A DNA stretch of 64,000 nucleotides from Glandiceps talaboti (GCF_964340395.1 NC_135550.1:30646676-30710675); one strand, 5' to 3'. Shown: positions 28,443 through 44,024, counted from the first letter of the stretch. Made by a program: numbers and translations. Notes: generated by a model from the letters alone, not told the origin.

Positions 28443-31400
28443 TCAATTGAGATGAAATCCTTTCTCTTTTGTAGCAGCTAAGAGTTTTTCCTTCATGATC
28501 TCCTCTGTAGTGTATTCTGGCAGTTTAAGGTAATGGACGCAGGTATTGACTGAAGGATAGGTGCTATCGTTAGCATCGACTTTTCTTACAATTGTTAGAC
28601 GGGGATGTAAATTCATCATTCCACCTGGTGGTAGAGATGAACAGCCAGTGGTAAATTGTAGCAGACATTTCCTCTCATCTGGATCTAGAGAACACATCAC
28701 ATTGACAAATCTTTGGAATCCAGGACTGTAAAGACAAAATGATGACAAAGATAAATCAATTAGAGAAAGGATATTGAGACCAGTTGTCATAATAATAAGC
28801 TAGCAACATTACACTTAGAAATTTTATCACATCAAAGTTTGTTCAATTACCTTTATTTAAAAAAAAATATTCAGTCATATTTCCATGAAAACATGTAACT
28901 TTAATTTGTTCAATAAAAGTTTGTGGAAATGTCTGCTGCCATTTTGAAATATTGAAGATTTAATATTACTATAATGTCCTCTAATTTTACAAACTTTCTT
29001 AAAAGAACCATACGTACACCTTTGACACCAAACACTTGCAAGCTGTATAGAGGCATTCAATGTTCATAGGAACTAAAACAGGAAGCAGTTTAGCAGACAC
29101 AATATCTGGAGGACATTTAAGTTGGATTTATTTTCATTGAAATTCTGCCCACTGACAGAAAAGGTTCATTTATATCCTATTTCCACTAGGGTTTTGTCAA
29201 GGGAAATACATAAATGCCTGACAATTTCACATTTTTCAATCAAAATTATTTTGAATTGAGATGACCAAGAGGTACAACTAACCTTTCTCTAGTATAGCCC
29301 AACTTTGGTTCTGTGTAATTCAACACATCATCTCGTGTCCAGTTAGGTGCTTGCTCACCACATAGCATGGTTTGAACTTCTGCAGGACTGAAGGAGTGCA
29401 GTTTGTCCATAGGGAATACTTCATTGAAACCATCTGTTGGGAGCAACATATATATACAAGTCAGATATTGTACACATGGCTAAACACATTGTGATTTACA
29501 ACATCTATGTTTGATTCATTATTCTAGCTGTACCATTCATGGCTCTTACATTTCCACTAAAGACCTTTAAGTGCACATCTACTCATTTTAATTAATGGTT
29601 ACTTACATCCTTACCTACAATTTTACAATTATCAAATTTATGTACTCTTGATGCTAGCAATACGGTATTACAAGGAAGGTTTTGAAAACTTTCATTCAAC
29701 TAGAGTGCTATACAAAATTGAAACACACACTTTTTGGTTCCTATAATATTCTGTTGACAGAATTGTACATACTTCTGGTCTACGTACCAAAAACAAAATA
29801 CATGTTTTTTCTGAATCAAAAAAATGAACTAATTACAGTGTACAGTTACTGTATTTTGCACAATGCCCAGGACTACGCTAACCATTGTACATTTAGAGAA
29901 GCTCAGAAATAAGATAGAAAAATCACCACGTATACAGTTGATAATGATAACATTGTAGACTTACTTCTGAAAGCTTCCATTTGTCTCCTAATACCAGTAT
30001 GAAGAGAGAAGTCAGTGACAGCCTCTATGTACTCTTCTGCATTTTCTAACGTTACAATTTCATCTTCACCATTGGGTTTAAGATCTACAGCTGTAAAACC
30101 ATACACTTTGGAAGAGGGATTGAACTGGAAAGTTAACCTGTAATATATCAATAGTCATAATGTTGTTAAAAATAGAAAGGAAAGTAGTTACACAGAAACA
30201 TTTTGTGTTTTTATATTTTGTCCTTTTCTTTGTTATTTCAATGAATTGAACATAAACAGAACTTCTCAAGTGAAACAACAAAACATAACTTTAAACATTG
30301 TAACATTGATGGTATTTGTCAACTGCAGAATTTGGTCAAAGGCCTTGAAATGTCACCATTTTTATAGACTACATCAATAGATACTCTACAAGAAATGTTG
30401 TGGAATTTAAATGCTTTGAAAAACATCTGTTCATTCAAGAAATGAAGGTCTTCATTGATACATGCTGCTTCTATAAGAGAAAATCACTGGCATGAGACAA
30501 TTTCGGGTCATGTGATGAATAGCGCCCTCAGACTGACAACTTGTTACAGACAAAATGTTAATTTCATTCAGGTGATGTCTTGTTTCTTACCCTAAATGTT
30601 CTAATTTACATGGTGGTCCTGACCCTGTAGGACCTTCTATACATAAGTTTTGTATCTGATTATTTCTTTCTTCCTCTGTTAGTGTCCTATCTGCTAGAAT
30701 CTTCTTTCTTCTAGCCACCAAATCCCTGAGAAGGTTGAGAAACTTAGCCCTGTGAGGGTTAATAAGTTGAAAGTCATCCCAGGTCAGCAGTCCAGCAAAC
30801 CAGGCTGGTGACTTGGTCTTGGGTGGATCTAGAATCAGTTCAGATTTGGAATCCGCATCTGGTATACTGGATATCTGTTCATGGTAATCATCCATGGAGG
30901 CCTCTGATTGGCTCTCGCTTGAACTGACCTCAGGGTCATGTAAAGTAGAGTCCAAATATGGCTCATGTATGCTACTGCCAGCTTCTCCCATGCACATCAG
31001 TTTCAAGAATGGTCTTGACAAAGGTATATCCACCAAGCGGTTGTCTTGGATGCATTTGGCAAGGAAGATGCCCAAGAAATGGAAAACATGTACTACTCTG
31101 TCTGTGTCTTCAGCTTCTTGAGGTAGTGGGGCTGTAAAGAGACCACTTGTACGCTGTACATAGTAACCTGGTGGTTTTGTACCATGACCAATGTCCACCT
31201 GTAAATATAAGCAAAGAACAGTCTGACATTTTTACTAAGTTCAAAGAAAAACATTATGATTGCAAGCTATAGTTGACTACCAAACAGTCCTCAGAACCTC
31301 CTGTATCATCTCCTTCATCTCTTCATCTATATTTTTATTAATGACATGCATTTACATCACACCTCCATGAGCATGACAAACAGAAATTTTGCTAATACCC

Positions 31401-32167
31401 TGTATTGTGATGAACAAAATGACTGGCAGATCAACCACACAGATATAAATTGTGAAACTAACCTGTCTGGCCTGATCATCAGGGAAATCATCATCACATA
31501 TCCACATACCCATGGATTTCTTTTGTAACTCGGCTGCCAGCAAAGCATAAAACTCAAGAGTTGGACCAAGACCTGTACCTTCTTCACTGTTGAACTCCAC
31601 CTGAAAGATGTAAAACAATGCTAATGATATAGATTGGCATTATACAATTTGACACAGCAAGTGGTACCAAATGGCAGACAAAGGTCTGTACAACTTGTCT
31701 ATATCCAAAAACTGTTAGTCTAAAATCGCCCCCTTGATAGAAAGTACGATGTATCTAAAATATCCTCCATAAACTTTACTTCTATTCAAAGGCAACTGCT
31801 TCCCAAACTCAATGTCATAACTTGGCTAAATGATACTTACCTCAAGTATTGACTTGCTACTGCAGTGGAATCTCATGACACTCATAGCCCATTCTAGTAG
31901 CTGTTGTCCACGTGGCACTTTAACTCTTTCATGTTTCAACCTGCCAACTCTGTACTCATGCTGGTCATCTCGACGTGATGTAGGTGTTCTCTGTCTCTCC
32001 ATGGTGGCATCTCGCTTGTCTTGTAGCCATGCAATAGCTCTTGATACGCCAAAGGCAGTGCAAGTGAAGAAGAGGGAGCGAGTCTCAAATGGGAACAGCA
32101 TGGGGCATCTGTTAGCCAACTTTTCACACCAATCAGGTAGGGCAAGGCTGGCTAGGACCAAAGGATC
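28443..32167 (-). CDS. HECTD1: HECTD1 HECT catalytic domain (6 exons)
   Basis: Exons 31841-32167, 31463-31600, 30591-31198, 29965-30137, 29283-29433 and 28443-28725. The N-lobe has [40 protein letters not shown] and [21 protein letters not shown] Ser/Asp-rich insert interrupts it ([19 protein letters not shown]) as in vertebrates. The C-lobe has [12 protein letters not shown] and the thioester motif [14 protein letters not shown]; the catalytic Cys codon is at 28539-28541. All residues expected for an active HECT ligase are present. Confidence 0.97.
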
Positions 32168-35100
32168 CTATCATACAAGAGACAAAGACACAACATTTTA
32201 ATGTCAATACATTAAGTAGTACTAACTTTTTAGTACTTTTTTTTTTAATTTGATGAAATATCATTGGTACCTTTTACACAATGTTACTTTACTTCTTGGG
32301 GATTTATCATTTTTCTTTCCTGATTGTATTTCTTTTCCTATAATAATACTTTGTTAATCATATTTCAATGAGTATGTCTGCTACATCATGACTTACTCAT
32401 TGTGAGCCTATAGATTTGTGCTGAAGTTGGGAGAAAGATGCCTCTTCCACTTGTCTATAACTTTGTAAAGCTGAGCTCAAACAAAATGATTTATTAATGA
32501 ACTTTGGTTTTGTGCACCAGTGCACTAATTTCAATTTTAGAATTACTATAGTTACTTAGTTTCAATGATGGTGATCAAATTGGAAAAAAACAGAAGACAT
32601 TTAAAACTTACCTGCACTTGCTGCAGTAACTTTGTTGTTAATTTCATGCTCTGGAACTCATCTAAAGGTACATTGAAATGATGGATAGGAACTCCTGTTG
32701 ATGTACAATATGGGCCATACATACAATTCAGGATTATTATTTATATAGCGACAGATAATTTAAAACACAACACTTTGAATTCATACATAAACAATTGGAC
32801 ATTTCAGTTCAATGAAATAACTTTATCCCAAATGGACATTTCTGTCCAAAAATCCAAATATGTTGAATAAAACAATATAGGATAGATTTTAAGAAATCCT
32901 TACAAACAAAATCTGGTTTTACAGTAGTAAATATTATAACATATCAACACTTTGTGGAAAAAAGAACTCTGTAACTTTGGGTGTATTAAAATTTAAGAAA
33001 CCAAGAACTTTCCAGTGACATTTATAAAACCAATAGCTGTTTTTGTCTTACCTTCTCGTCTCCTATTACTCATATCAGTGGCCATGCCATACAGTAGTCT
33101 CAATAACTGTAGTACATCATCCACTGTACAAGCTGAAGGATCAGTTCTGTTCTTTAACGTAGGCATGTCGGTATCACTCAGGATTCGACTAGATCTAGTA
33201 GCTATTGGCTTGTGTTTGGGAGATGAAGGTTTAGAACTAATACCACAGAATTCCTGACATGGGAAAAGAGAGAAGACATTGTAAGTCAAGTATCAATGGA
33301 TACAGCCTTATTTTGTTTGGTTACAAGAATTTGAAAGTATGTATCCTGTGGAGCAAAGTGTCTCAATTTCTTCATATCATGTTCATTTGATTTCTAGCAT
33401 GAGGAAAACTCTAGCTTTCAACAAGAATTACATAAAAGTTTTGGAAAATCTGTGTCAAGGTGGGCATCAGCTGACTACAAATTATATGAGACCCATTTCA
33501 TCTTAAAAGTCTGATTATCTGGTTTGTAAATATTCATATTTATTTTACCTAAATGTCTATGAATTACTGACATGCTTTTGGTCAGGTTGTGTCGACAAAA
33601 CATTTAACAATTCAAACATGACGTTAGTATGGACCACAGACAAAAATACCACAATGGCAGTCAGACTGTAAGGTATCAGAAACTGACCTTGTACGCTGCC
33701 ACTAATTGAGAACAATTCCTGTTTTTCCTGATATTCTTAGGTGTTCCAGTCAGCTTCCACCTCCTAAGGAAGTGAATATCAGCATTTCTTTGAAGGTATG
33801 TAATCAGTTCTGACTTAGGTAAGTCATCTGTTCCAAGATGACGTTCCACAAATGATATTGACCACCGACCCTGTGAATTACAAAAAATGAGGATGTAAGT
33901 TAAACTTAATATTTTTTGGGCTGTCTAACATTATTGTTAGCAAAAGTAATGACAGTCTGCTCCTGCATGAAATAATAAACAAAACATTCAATAACAAGCC
34001 CTTCCATGAGTCATACTTCATCCACTTGTAGTATGAAAAGTCTGGTGTCTACTATTTTGACCAACACCATTTTACTTCTATATCTGTGACCTATCACCAA
34101 AAAATTGGGATGTAAAGTTAAATTGGACGGAAGCTGTAGGAGCACTATTTTTTTAATTGTTCTAAACGTGACTGTGTGAATGTTCTTACCCCTGCATTTT
34201 CCGAATCAGGAGAACTGTCTTCTGGTTTCATTTCACGATAGGTTATACTGTGAGAGTAGAGGGAGAAAAAATACATTTATTCCATCAAATTATTACAAAT
34301 GTAATGGTCCTGAACTTGCCATAAGTAGGTTATCTGGAATACCTTATTCATTTTACTAAAAATACATGATAAATCCTGATGATATTTTTTCTAACTTTAT
34401 GTTCATAAAGCTAAATAAGCTGACAACAAACTTTAACAATGTTTTACAAAAGTTAAATATAATCTTAATCATTTCACTATGAAAACTAGCACCTTTCAAC
34501 ATACTGTCATAGAATTTTATCAGGTTGAAAATGAGAAGTATTACAATGGAAAATAAAACTATCCTCAGGTGATATTACTCACGTGTATGTAGGTTCCCAT
34601 ATTCTTCTAAGTCTGTCTTGTTTGGTACCTACAGCAGTTCTAGTGTACAACTTTTGTACATACTTAAATACTGTGGATTCATGGTCTTCTAGCTTTGCTT
34701 CTGTATCCTCAAGCTATTCAACAAAACATTCAGATATTTATATTCCATCTTTCGATTTTCTTGATGAAACTTGCTATGATGCTCAATTTTCGGTAGGATT
34801 AAAGAATACTCAAAACTTGCCAATTTCTTCTTTTACTCCTTTTCAGACCCATGTTATATGATAAAGGATGTAAAATTCATGATCAAAATTGCTGGTCAAA
34901 CTATCTGGAGTCTGACAGGTGATCATTCTTATCTGATACTTTCACTTGTCACATACCAGACATCAAAGTTGTACTTGTAAAATTAAATATAAAAGACTTA
35001 CCCCTGGAAGTCCAGGTCCTCTGATAAACAATGTCAGCCTGGGAGATGGAATGGTCTCAGCTTCATCTCTATAAGTACTTTCAGCTGAACCTACAAATGT

Positions 35101-38100
35101 AAGCATAAACAAATAATGTTAGAAATACTATACACCAGACCATTACACTTATATTCCCTTTGACCCACTAATATGACATTTCTTTTGACAAGTTAGATGG
35201 TATCATATATAACTTGACATTTGCTTGAAATAATGCCCTCTGTGACAATGGTAGTAATCCATCATTCTATTTAACATTGGATATTAAGTTGAAACAGCTC
35301 CCTCTATGGCCACTGTAGAGATACATCATTGTAACTTTGGATATTGGGTTAAAACAGCACCCTCAATGGCTACAGTAGTGATAATCATTGTTACTTTGGA
35401 TATTTGGTTAAAAAAGCGCCCTCAATGGCTACAGTAGTGATAATCATTGTAACTTTGGATATTTGGTTAAAACAGCGCCCTCAATGGCTACAGTAGTGAT
35501 AATCATTGTAACTTTGGATATTTGGTTAAAAGAGCACCCTCAATGGCTACAGTAGTGATAATCATTGTAACTTTGGATATTTGGTTAAAAGAGCACCCTC
35601 AATGGCTACAGTAGTGATACATTATTTCAGCTGCATACTATCACTTAGCCTTGCCATCAAGAGGTCAGTAGGTTTCAGATGGTGTATGAAAATGACATCA
35701 AATTCACTTGTTATCCAGCACTTTTCAGTCCTAGCATAACACAAGTATATAATATCAGCCATGTAATACTTACCAGGTGATGGTATATCGACATCCACAG
35801 TTTGTTGAACGTTAGTTCTACCAGGTCTAGGATCAAAGGCTGGTACAAGGGCTGAAAACTGTCTTTTTAGGACATACTCATCATCCCATGTTCTTCTCCT
35901 TCCACCTCTAGCTTCATAGTCTTCTTCATCCTGTTTGTAAACATGAAAGCAGTCAGTTACAAGTTTTACTGTTTGACTTATAACATGGTTGCCAATTTAT
36001 GACATTTAGCATGCATGGTTACAAGGAGTCATATCAGGAGAACATTAGAATATACTGAGAAGTTCATGGTTTCTCCAATTCTAGTAAGTACTAATTATCA
36101 ATCTTCCTATTGTATGATTGTCAAGAATAGTGTTTTAACATTAACAATACTTCAATCAGACAGAATCACACTATATGTACATGTACATATATAATTCAAC
36201 ACAAAGGAAACTGACAGAAAAGTTTCACTGACAGCTGAAAACATAGAGGGTAACATCAAATTGTTGTGATTTGTCCATCCTATTTACAGGGTCTACATCA
36301 TGCTTTGTGGCATTGCAATACAGAAAATATACTGGTTTATCTTTACTTAGTGAGAGAGGACCACAAAATTAACAATTTGACTCTTGAAAACATCAGTTAT
36401 ACATAACTGGACATGCAGTTGTAAGACTACAAAATGACTGAACACCCAAAAACAGCGATATTATCATGCAATTGAATTGTGTACAGTAATTATCCATACT
36501 GATCTTGCACAAATTAAGACACTTGTATCTGTTTTACTTATAAGCAAAATGTAAGACACACATAGAACTTGTATACAAAGAAGTCTAAAAAATGCACCAG
36601 TGATCAGATTGAAAAGTACCCAGTTGGAAGAAGCAATGTCATTTCTGGACAAATTAGGAGTCACTTGTTGTGGTAGAACACTATTACACATGCCTTAGGT
36701 GTGTCTGTGTTCAATCTGCTTAGAATGTGTTTCAGGTGGTGATGCCAACTTCTCTGCATAAATGATTTGTAATGAATGGGCTACAATTCAAAACTGAATG
36801 AAAAGTATGCACATTATCTACACAGAGATACAAAGGTACAGCAAGTATACCATGTGACTTTCAGATAACTAGTAGGTTACGATACTTAGATATTATGATA
36901 CTATGAATGCTTTGTGTTCCATTACGATGCTGAGAATAATTATAATTAACTTAGATATTACTTGGATATCAATATCAAAGTTCAGAGCTAAACAAGCGTT
37001 GTGGTTCTAAAAGAAACACCATCACACAGTAATATTACCACTAGGAATTTCTTGGACATTTGCTTTGACTCCTCTATCCTTGCATCAAAAATACCAACTT
37101 TCCTGCTATTATCAGCTATTTGATTGATATCATTCCACTATCTGTTACAAGTACAACATATCAACAGCTGATTAAGCTATATCAGTGCAATATTATGTAC
37201 CTGTCTCCAGCATAAAGCAACCTAACTATGTAAGCCCACGGCACAGTAATAACAACTTTCCAGCTACAGTCAACTGTTGAATTAACATCAATGATATAAT
37301 CATACTAATATTCTATATGCTACAAGATAACAGCTACTACAGCTATCTCAGTGCAAATCCCTCTACAGAGTGTACATCTATCTTGCTTCACTACAGTGCT
37401 ACTGCTTATATTAATACAAAAGACAAGCAAACAAAACTCTATTTCTGAAGAGTAGAAAATTGCAACTTCAAAAACATACCATACTTTTACAAGGATGAAA
37501 GTTTTTATAGAGCAAAGAATTGTAAGCTTAAAACTACAATAGCATTGTTACATATATTACCTATAGCTTTCATTTATCTAAACAAAAGGAAGATGAAATT
37601 TATACTGGAGTATGAAGAATATCAAGTTTCAGAACTTACCAAGACTTCTTCATAAAGTTCTTCCTCATCTTCATTCTCATCTTCATTTTCATCATCGTCA
37701 TCATCAGGTTCAGGTAAATCTTCATCGTCCTCTAGCTCTGCTAGGAGAGTGCTGGCACGGCAACTCTCCAGGAAATCATCGCTCTCACTAGAGGACGTCA
37801 GACTCATGGTGAGTCCTGTACACAAGCTGGCAGCAACTGTGGATGTAGTGTTAACTGTGTTAGCTGCAGCTTGTGAAGTGGTCAACGTGACGCTAGACCT
37901 GGAGCTGCCACTGGTTGTCAAGTTGGGCAGGCTCTGTGTGCTGCTCCACACATTACCTGGGAACAGTAACAACAATGGAAAAAATACCGTGCAATGCAGG
38001 TGTGCCGTTTTCAATTTTACCCCCACCAAAAATGAAAAAAAAAATTGATGAAAAAATTGATGAAGGAGAAAGCTTGGATGATGCATGCCTTAAAAAATTG

Positions 38101-41100
38101 GGGAAACCGAAATCAGATAAGCCTTCATTGAAGACAGGGCCCAAAACTGGTCATGGCAAAGCTATTATGCAAATCTAAATGGTGTCTCTAGATACAAAAC
38201 TTCATAATTTACTGACCAATTTGCTATTTGACCTTGAACATGGAGGTCAAAGTCAAAGGTATAAAAAGAAAGCTAACCTTTGGGGTATAGACATTTACAT
38301 AGAGTCTTTGTGTCTTCAACTTCTTGAGTTAACATAGAAAAAAAGATTCATTTATTTGACCTTGAAAATGTTTATCAAGGTCAATGATCAAAGCTCGTAT
38401 TTGATAATATGGGTGTAGGCACTTGAATGGAGTCACTACATATTACATTTCCAACGTGATGACGCATATTGAGAAATTTAACAACAAATATGGCTGCCAT
38501 TCAGCCATATTTGATTCAGTCGCAAAACGTGCATATGTCTCACATAGCATGTTACCTCTGTGCCAAGTTTGATTGAAATCAGTTGGTGCATGCCAGAGAC
38601 ATGATAGTGAATGCGCACATGGACGGACGGACGGATGGACGCATGGATGGATGGATGGATGGACACACGGAACCAATCAAATAGCCCTCCGGGTTGTGCC
38701 CTTTGGGAGCTAATAAGCTATGAATAAAGCAAGTCTCTATACAAGACAATGTCCCAAATCAGAAATTGAATACCAAAAATTCTCATATAGTTTTGTTGAA
38801 AAATCTAACTGAGGTGCCACACTAAAAGATTCAAGCTGTTTTCCATACTCATTTACAAAAGATATATAGCTTTGTTGACATTCAAGAACTCACTTCATTG
38901 AGACTCAAAACTTTGAAATTCAAAGATGTAAATACTACACTCCTAGTTTACACATGTCATGTCTGACATTTGCAAGAAATTATATTATCTTGAGATTAAA
39001 TTGAGTCCATTGTAGATTTCAACCTATAATTAAATCTTCAATGATTTATACAAACTTTAAAATGGCAGCACATCAGCTAAATTTGATAGGATTAAGCTGT
39101 ACACCTCTTTGAATCTTTATGTACTGGTTAAAAGCTTTCATGTTACTATATTGTATATGTCTTCTGTTGTAAGCAAGAAAATGCTTTATTTGAGATTTTA
39201 CTTTTAACATTTCACCTCAAAGATTCAGGTCACCTGAAATATTCTCAATAGAGAGTTCACCCATGGCAATATACACACTTGAATTGTGTGCATGTGTTAC
39301 TGTTTCAAAGAAAAAATTGATATCTTAAACTGGTAGCCATTTGCCAAACTTAGATCAGGTTGTGAAACAAAGAAATATATGTCTACTAAAGGTTCTAATC
39401 ATTGTACAATGTTCAAACATTGCTCTAATCAGCCCAAGCATAGCTTTGTAATGGCTATGGACAAAAACTGGCATAGATGTATGAAATGAACCCATAATTT
39501 ATCAGGCCCATAAGTGTAGCTAAAAACAGAGTGAAAGGGTAAAGCTTGGTGTTGCAGATATATAGACATGGGGACAAGGGAGCTTAGCAAACTCTACAGT
39601 ATCGCTACAAAATGAGCTGTCTCTTGTAGGTTTGTGATGACAAAAATACCAACTGATTACACACAGGCAATGAATTAATTACAACTGAATAACAAAGGAT
39701 AAAAAACACTCAAGGAATTCAAAAGGGGTTTCATGATATTTGTCTAAGGTCACATACAAATCTTCCATTTGTTAATGAGTCTAATTCATTGCACAATATT
39801 TATGTGCATCAAAAATCTAAAGAAATGCAACAACCAAACAATGTAGCCTGGCATGAAAAAACTAGAATGGACATCTGTTGCCTGAGGCTTTGTGGATGGA
39901 AACTGTACAAGAGGCTTTGTGGATGGAAATGGTATATATATATATATCAAAATATCATTATAAAATTTTGATTTCAAACATAGAATGATGATTTGCTACT
40001 TCCTGAAATATAAAAAATCCATCATATACTAACACTCATGAACTCCATGGTACAGTTCTCTAACTAAACCAACTTTCTTAGTACAAAGGTAGACTTAGAA
40101 ATCTACTGAAGTAGGGAATTCTAGGTGTCATAAATTTCCTTGTCATCATCTACCTACATGAATTCAAAATTTGCATGATCTCATCCACAATGCCTCTGCA
40201 TCAAAATAACATTTTAGAATCACTGTACATGTACATGACAGCATGGACATCTACTAAAAGATGTGTATGCATCAAACAGACTAAACAAACATGTGATGAT
40301 ACTTTGACAACGAATGAAAGCTCTGATTTCAGGTCTTATTGTCGTATCAATTGGCATTCAAATTAAACTTCCAAGCAATAATGCTCTATGGTAATTTTTG
40401 TACACTAATGCCTTTCTCTTACACACTGCAAGACACTTGTAATTTTGAATCAAGTAAACTATTTACACATCTGAACTTCTTTGTATAACTACACTTACAA
40501 TATATAATATACAATTGTTCTCACCAAACTGTGATACAACAAATTTGAACTTACTATAATTTCTTTAACACTTCCATGAGACATGCAATATTACAAATAG
40601 AATACATATAACTTACTGTTGGATGGTACTGTAGTAAAGGGAAGTCGACCCAGACTACCTGCTGTTCCTGCACTACTACGCATCATATTATTGCTAGCAC
40701 CACCAACCATACCACTGCTGCGACGAGCTACAGCAGCAAAGGTTTCCAGCAGATTAGTTGCTGGACTGCTAAGATTTGGTACACTAACACTCATACTACT
40801 AGTACTGGTTGCTGAAGAAGGTTCTGCAAACAAACAAATCACATTCAAGTTTTCCACTGCATTCTTTCACTTAGTCTGTAATATACAGCATATCATGCCA
40901 TCATACAAGATACCACTTCAAATTAAAGAGAAGCCCGGTTAGGGCTGTACAACACAAAGTATCTAAGTTATATAGTCTTCTCTTTCAGTGTGATATAAGC
41001 ATATCCACTATTAATCAATTGTTTGTCAAATAAAACATTCTCACCTGAAATAAAGTTGAAGGGATTTGAAATCTTACCTGATGTGTCTTTAGAATCCTCA

Positions 41101-43977
41101 GACACTGTACTCTCTAGTGGTCCCTTACTTTTCTTTAATTTATTATCATCTGGAAAAAATAATGACATTATTTTCATAGAAAGCAGTTAATCACCCATAC
41201 TTTCCACAGTTCAGTGACGTTTGCACAATCTTGATCACAATTGTATTCCTTTCTGTGTAATACATGTACTTGTGATACACTTCTTTCTTTATTAACTGTC
41301 TCTTTGAGGAATTAAAGTGAAATATCTATCATTCTGAAACATTCTCTTCATTGAGAATTTGAATTCGAGGACACAAGGAATTCAGAATGTTCATATTGAA
41401 AGAGTTAAGCGCTATTATAGCTCTTTTCTTACCCGATTTCTTAATAGTTGCACTTTCTATAGGAGTGGCTGCAGTAGCACCAACTTCACCTAGAGCTGCA
41501 GCAGCTGCACCACCTTCACTAGACAGTGCTGCAAGAACACCTTCTGCTACAGCAACAGCAGCTGCAGCATCACTTGAGGTTAATACATCTGTAGCAGAAG
41601 ACAAAGTTTCTGTTAGTAATGTCAAGTACATAGAAGCCCTTAACAAAAACACTGCATTCACATTATGGTGTGTCCTATAAGGACATTTCACATCTCCTTT
41701 TCTCTTGTTTATGCAACAATGTATTAAGTATTTTTCTTAACTTTAAAAAAGTGACAACTAAATTTTAGTAAAAAATATGACAAGACGACAGGACAGGACA
41801 GGACAGGACAGGACAGGACAAGACAAGACAAGACAAGACAAGACAAGACAAGACAAGACGGCACAAATAAGCACAACTTGGGTTAAAAGGTATGTGACAT
41901 GTAATGAGCTCACTTGCACAGAAGCATTCCAATTACACAATCACAAACAACCCCTTTTTACCTTTGAAAGTTGCCTTTCCTTCTGCATCAGCACTCAAAG
42001 TGGGACTAGAACTGCTCTTTTTACTAGCCAGTGAACTGGTGCTACTGACACCCTTGGCTATAGAGCTACAAGTAGTACTGGTAACTTCTGTCTTCACCTT
42101 AGGGGCTTGCTTGCCTACTGCTGCACTTTCACTGATTGGAACATGAGATGGAGCCAGCTGCAGGTCGTACTTGCCCTCGGCACCCATACGATACGAGTTA
42201 GAACCACCATGATCCCAAGTTACGTCAACCCACCCTTATGAAATGGACAGAGATAAAAATTTCAATTGACTTAAGATATGGCCTAGTGTTTGCTACTATA
42301 GTATCAAGGATACATTGTCATGACAATCACTATTATAACATTGATTAAATGATTGTGCAAATATACAGGTGTCTCCCCAGGTCTTTATAGAGTGGTGAGT
42401 TCCAACCTATGAGTTTTGGACAACAATGAATGGCAATTAACCAAACAACATAATAAGCTTTATTATGTCAATTTCCAACATTCCCTCATTATTTTCTGGG
42501 TATCACTGACACATAACATGGAATGATTTCTTTAAATTCATTTCACGATGTCAGCATAGTGCACAATGTGAGCGGGATACATCTGCATGACATAACCCCC
42601 TCTAGAGGGCGATCTTTAAGAGTGACATACAGAGCCTTGGGAAGGAGTTGTAAACACTACCACATGAAAGATGACAAAAAATGTGGGAAAATAATCATTG
42701 TCAAACAGCTTTTAGCATCTTTCCATTAAACAATACATTTTCATTATCATTATGAGACTTTATTTAAACTCAATAGATGGTTGCACATCACTCAATATAG
42801 AGTATTTACATAAATGAAATGCTATATCTAACCAAAACAGTGGGCTATGAGAGAAGTGACTAGATGGCATTGTTGTAACACCTTCCCATGGTCTGACAAT
42901 ACCATGGGCACACAATAAATTGGTGACATGCAAGGAAAGATACAGCCAAACAGCAAAGCTAATGAATCAGATATGACACGGTCACACCACAGGGCTAGGA
43001 ATTGACAGAGACAGCATGATTCACAGGATGCAGACATTTTGTCATGTATGAGAGCATTCTTAACTCAGCAGGTGGATGGATGAGTTGATATGTATGTGTC
43101 ATTATAAATTGTATGATAGCTGACATTGACAGCACTAATTGAAGACTCAACCTACAGGTATGACGACCAACTATACAACTAATTACAACTTTACAGATAT
43201 ACGATATATCTCAACATGATCCACACTTCACATGCTCCCTTGGTATTCAAGTTTTAACAAAATATTTCTCACATTGTTCACTACCCAAAAAACCTAGTAC
43301 ATTCCCTGATTGTGGTCATCTATCAAGAAACAACCTACCAATATATTTTCAGTTTACTTAACTCCATTCTGCCAATGTCATCATAGTCTTCCAAACTCAA
43401 CCAATAACATTCCTTCCATCACTTACCATATGAATGGTGACCCCCACCCTATGATCATGATATACTCTATACCAAAAAAACCTACAAATATATTAAACAT
43501 CTTTTCATTGCCCGCCTGTCTGTCTGTAATTACCATTCACTAAACTCACTTGATAAATCTCCAACTGCTAACCCAATGCCCTTCGTTACTGTTAATATTT
43601 TACCCAGCTGACTTGCTACATTTTCCCCCCAGTGCTTACCATTATGCAATTCTCCTGTAACAGTACCTTCTTGTGGTGGGCTTCCATCCTGATCCCTCCA
43701 CTTCCAGTCCATCCCTCGTACAACACGGGCACCAACTGACATCTGTCTTAGCACCTGTGATCTCACCAATCTCCTCTGTCTTCTGAGGTTGGCTTCTGCT
43801 TCTTTGGCAGCCTTGCCTATAACAAGACAGTGATATATTTTACTTCTGTTTCCTTTTTTTTTACTTTTCACTTTAAATAACAGCAATTTTATAGCTTGAA
43901 GTGATTTTTGCTTTGTCATCCGATGATCAGGGTGACTGAAATAACTATATATATATATGTGATATTACAGACGATGT

Positions 43978-44024
<47 letters not shown>

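Larger units (their letters stand above)
28726..37639 (-). other. HECTD1 introns of the 3' third
   Basis: Short GT-AG introns with no further exon seen. Exceptions worth noting are the minisatellite at 35257-35619 in the intron 35091-35773, and the 1.7-kb intron 35931-37639, which is plain AT-rich sequence with nothing recognisable. Confidence 0.6.
37957..40616 (-). other. HECTD1 2.7-kb intron with interspersed repeat
   Basis: Intron between exons 40617-40823 and 37640-37956. It contains the repeat described at 38210-38720 and a short tandem duplication at 39886-39931. The remainder is AT-rich without a recognisable feature. Confidence 0.6.

Noticed and set aside
37915-38178. Lys-rich plus-strand frame ending [11 protein letters not shown]
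   Set aside because: Low-complexity AAAATTGATGAA repeats inside a HECTD1 intron explain it; partly antisense to the HECTD1 exon.
41046-41071. Possible 26-base microexon in HECTD1 between acceptor-like CAGGTAAG and donor-like GTGAG
   Set aside because: Flanking exons already join in phase and the encoded residues match nothing.
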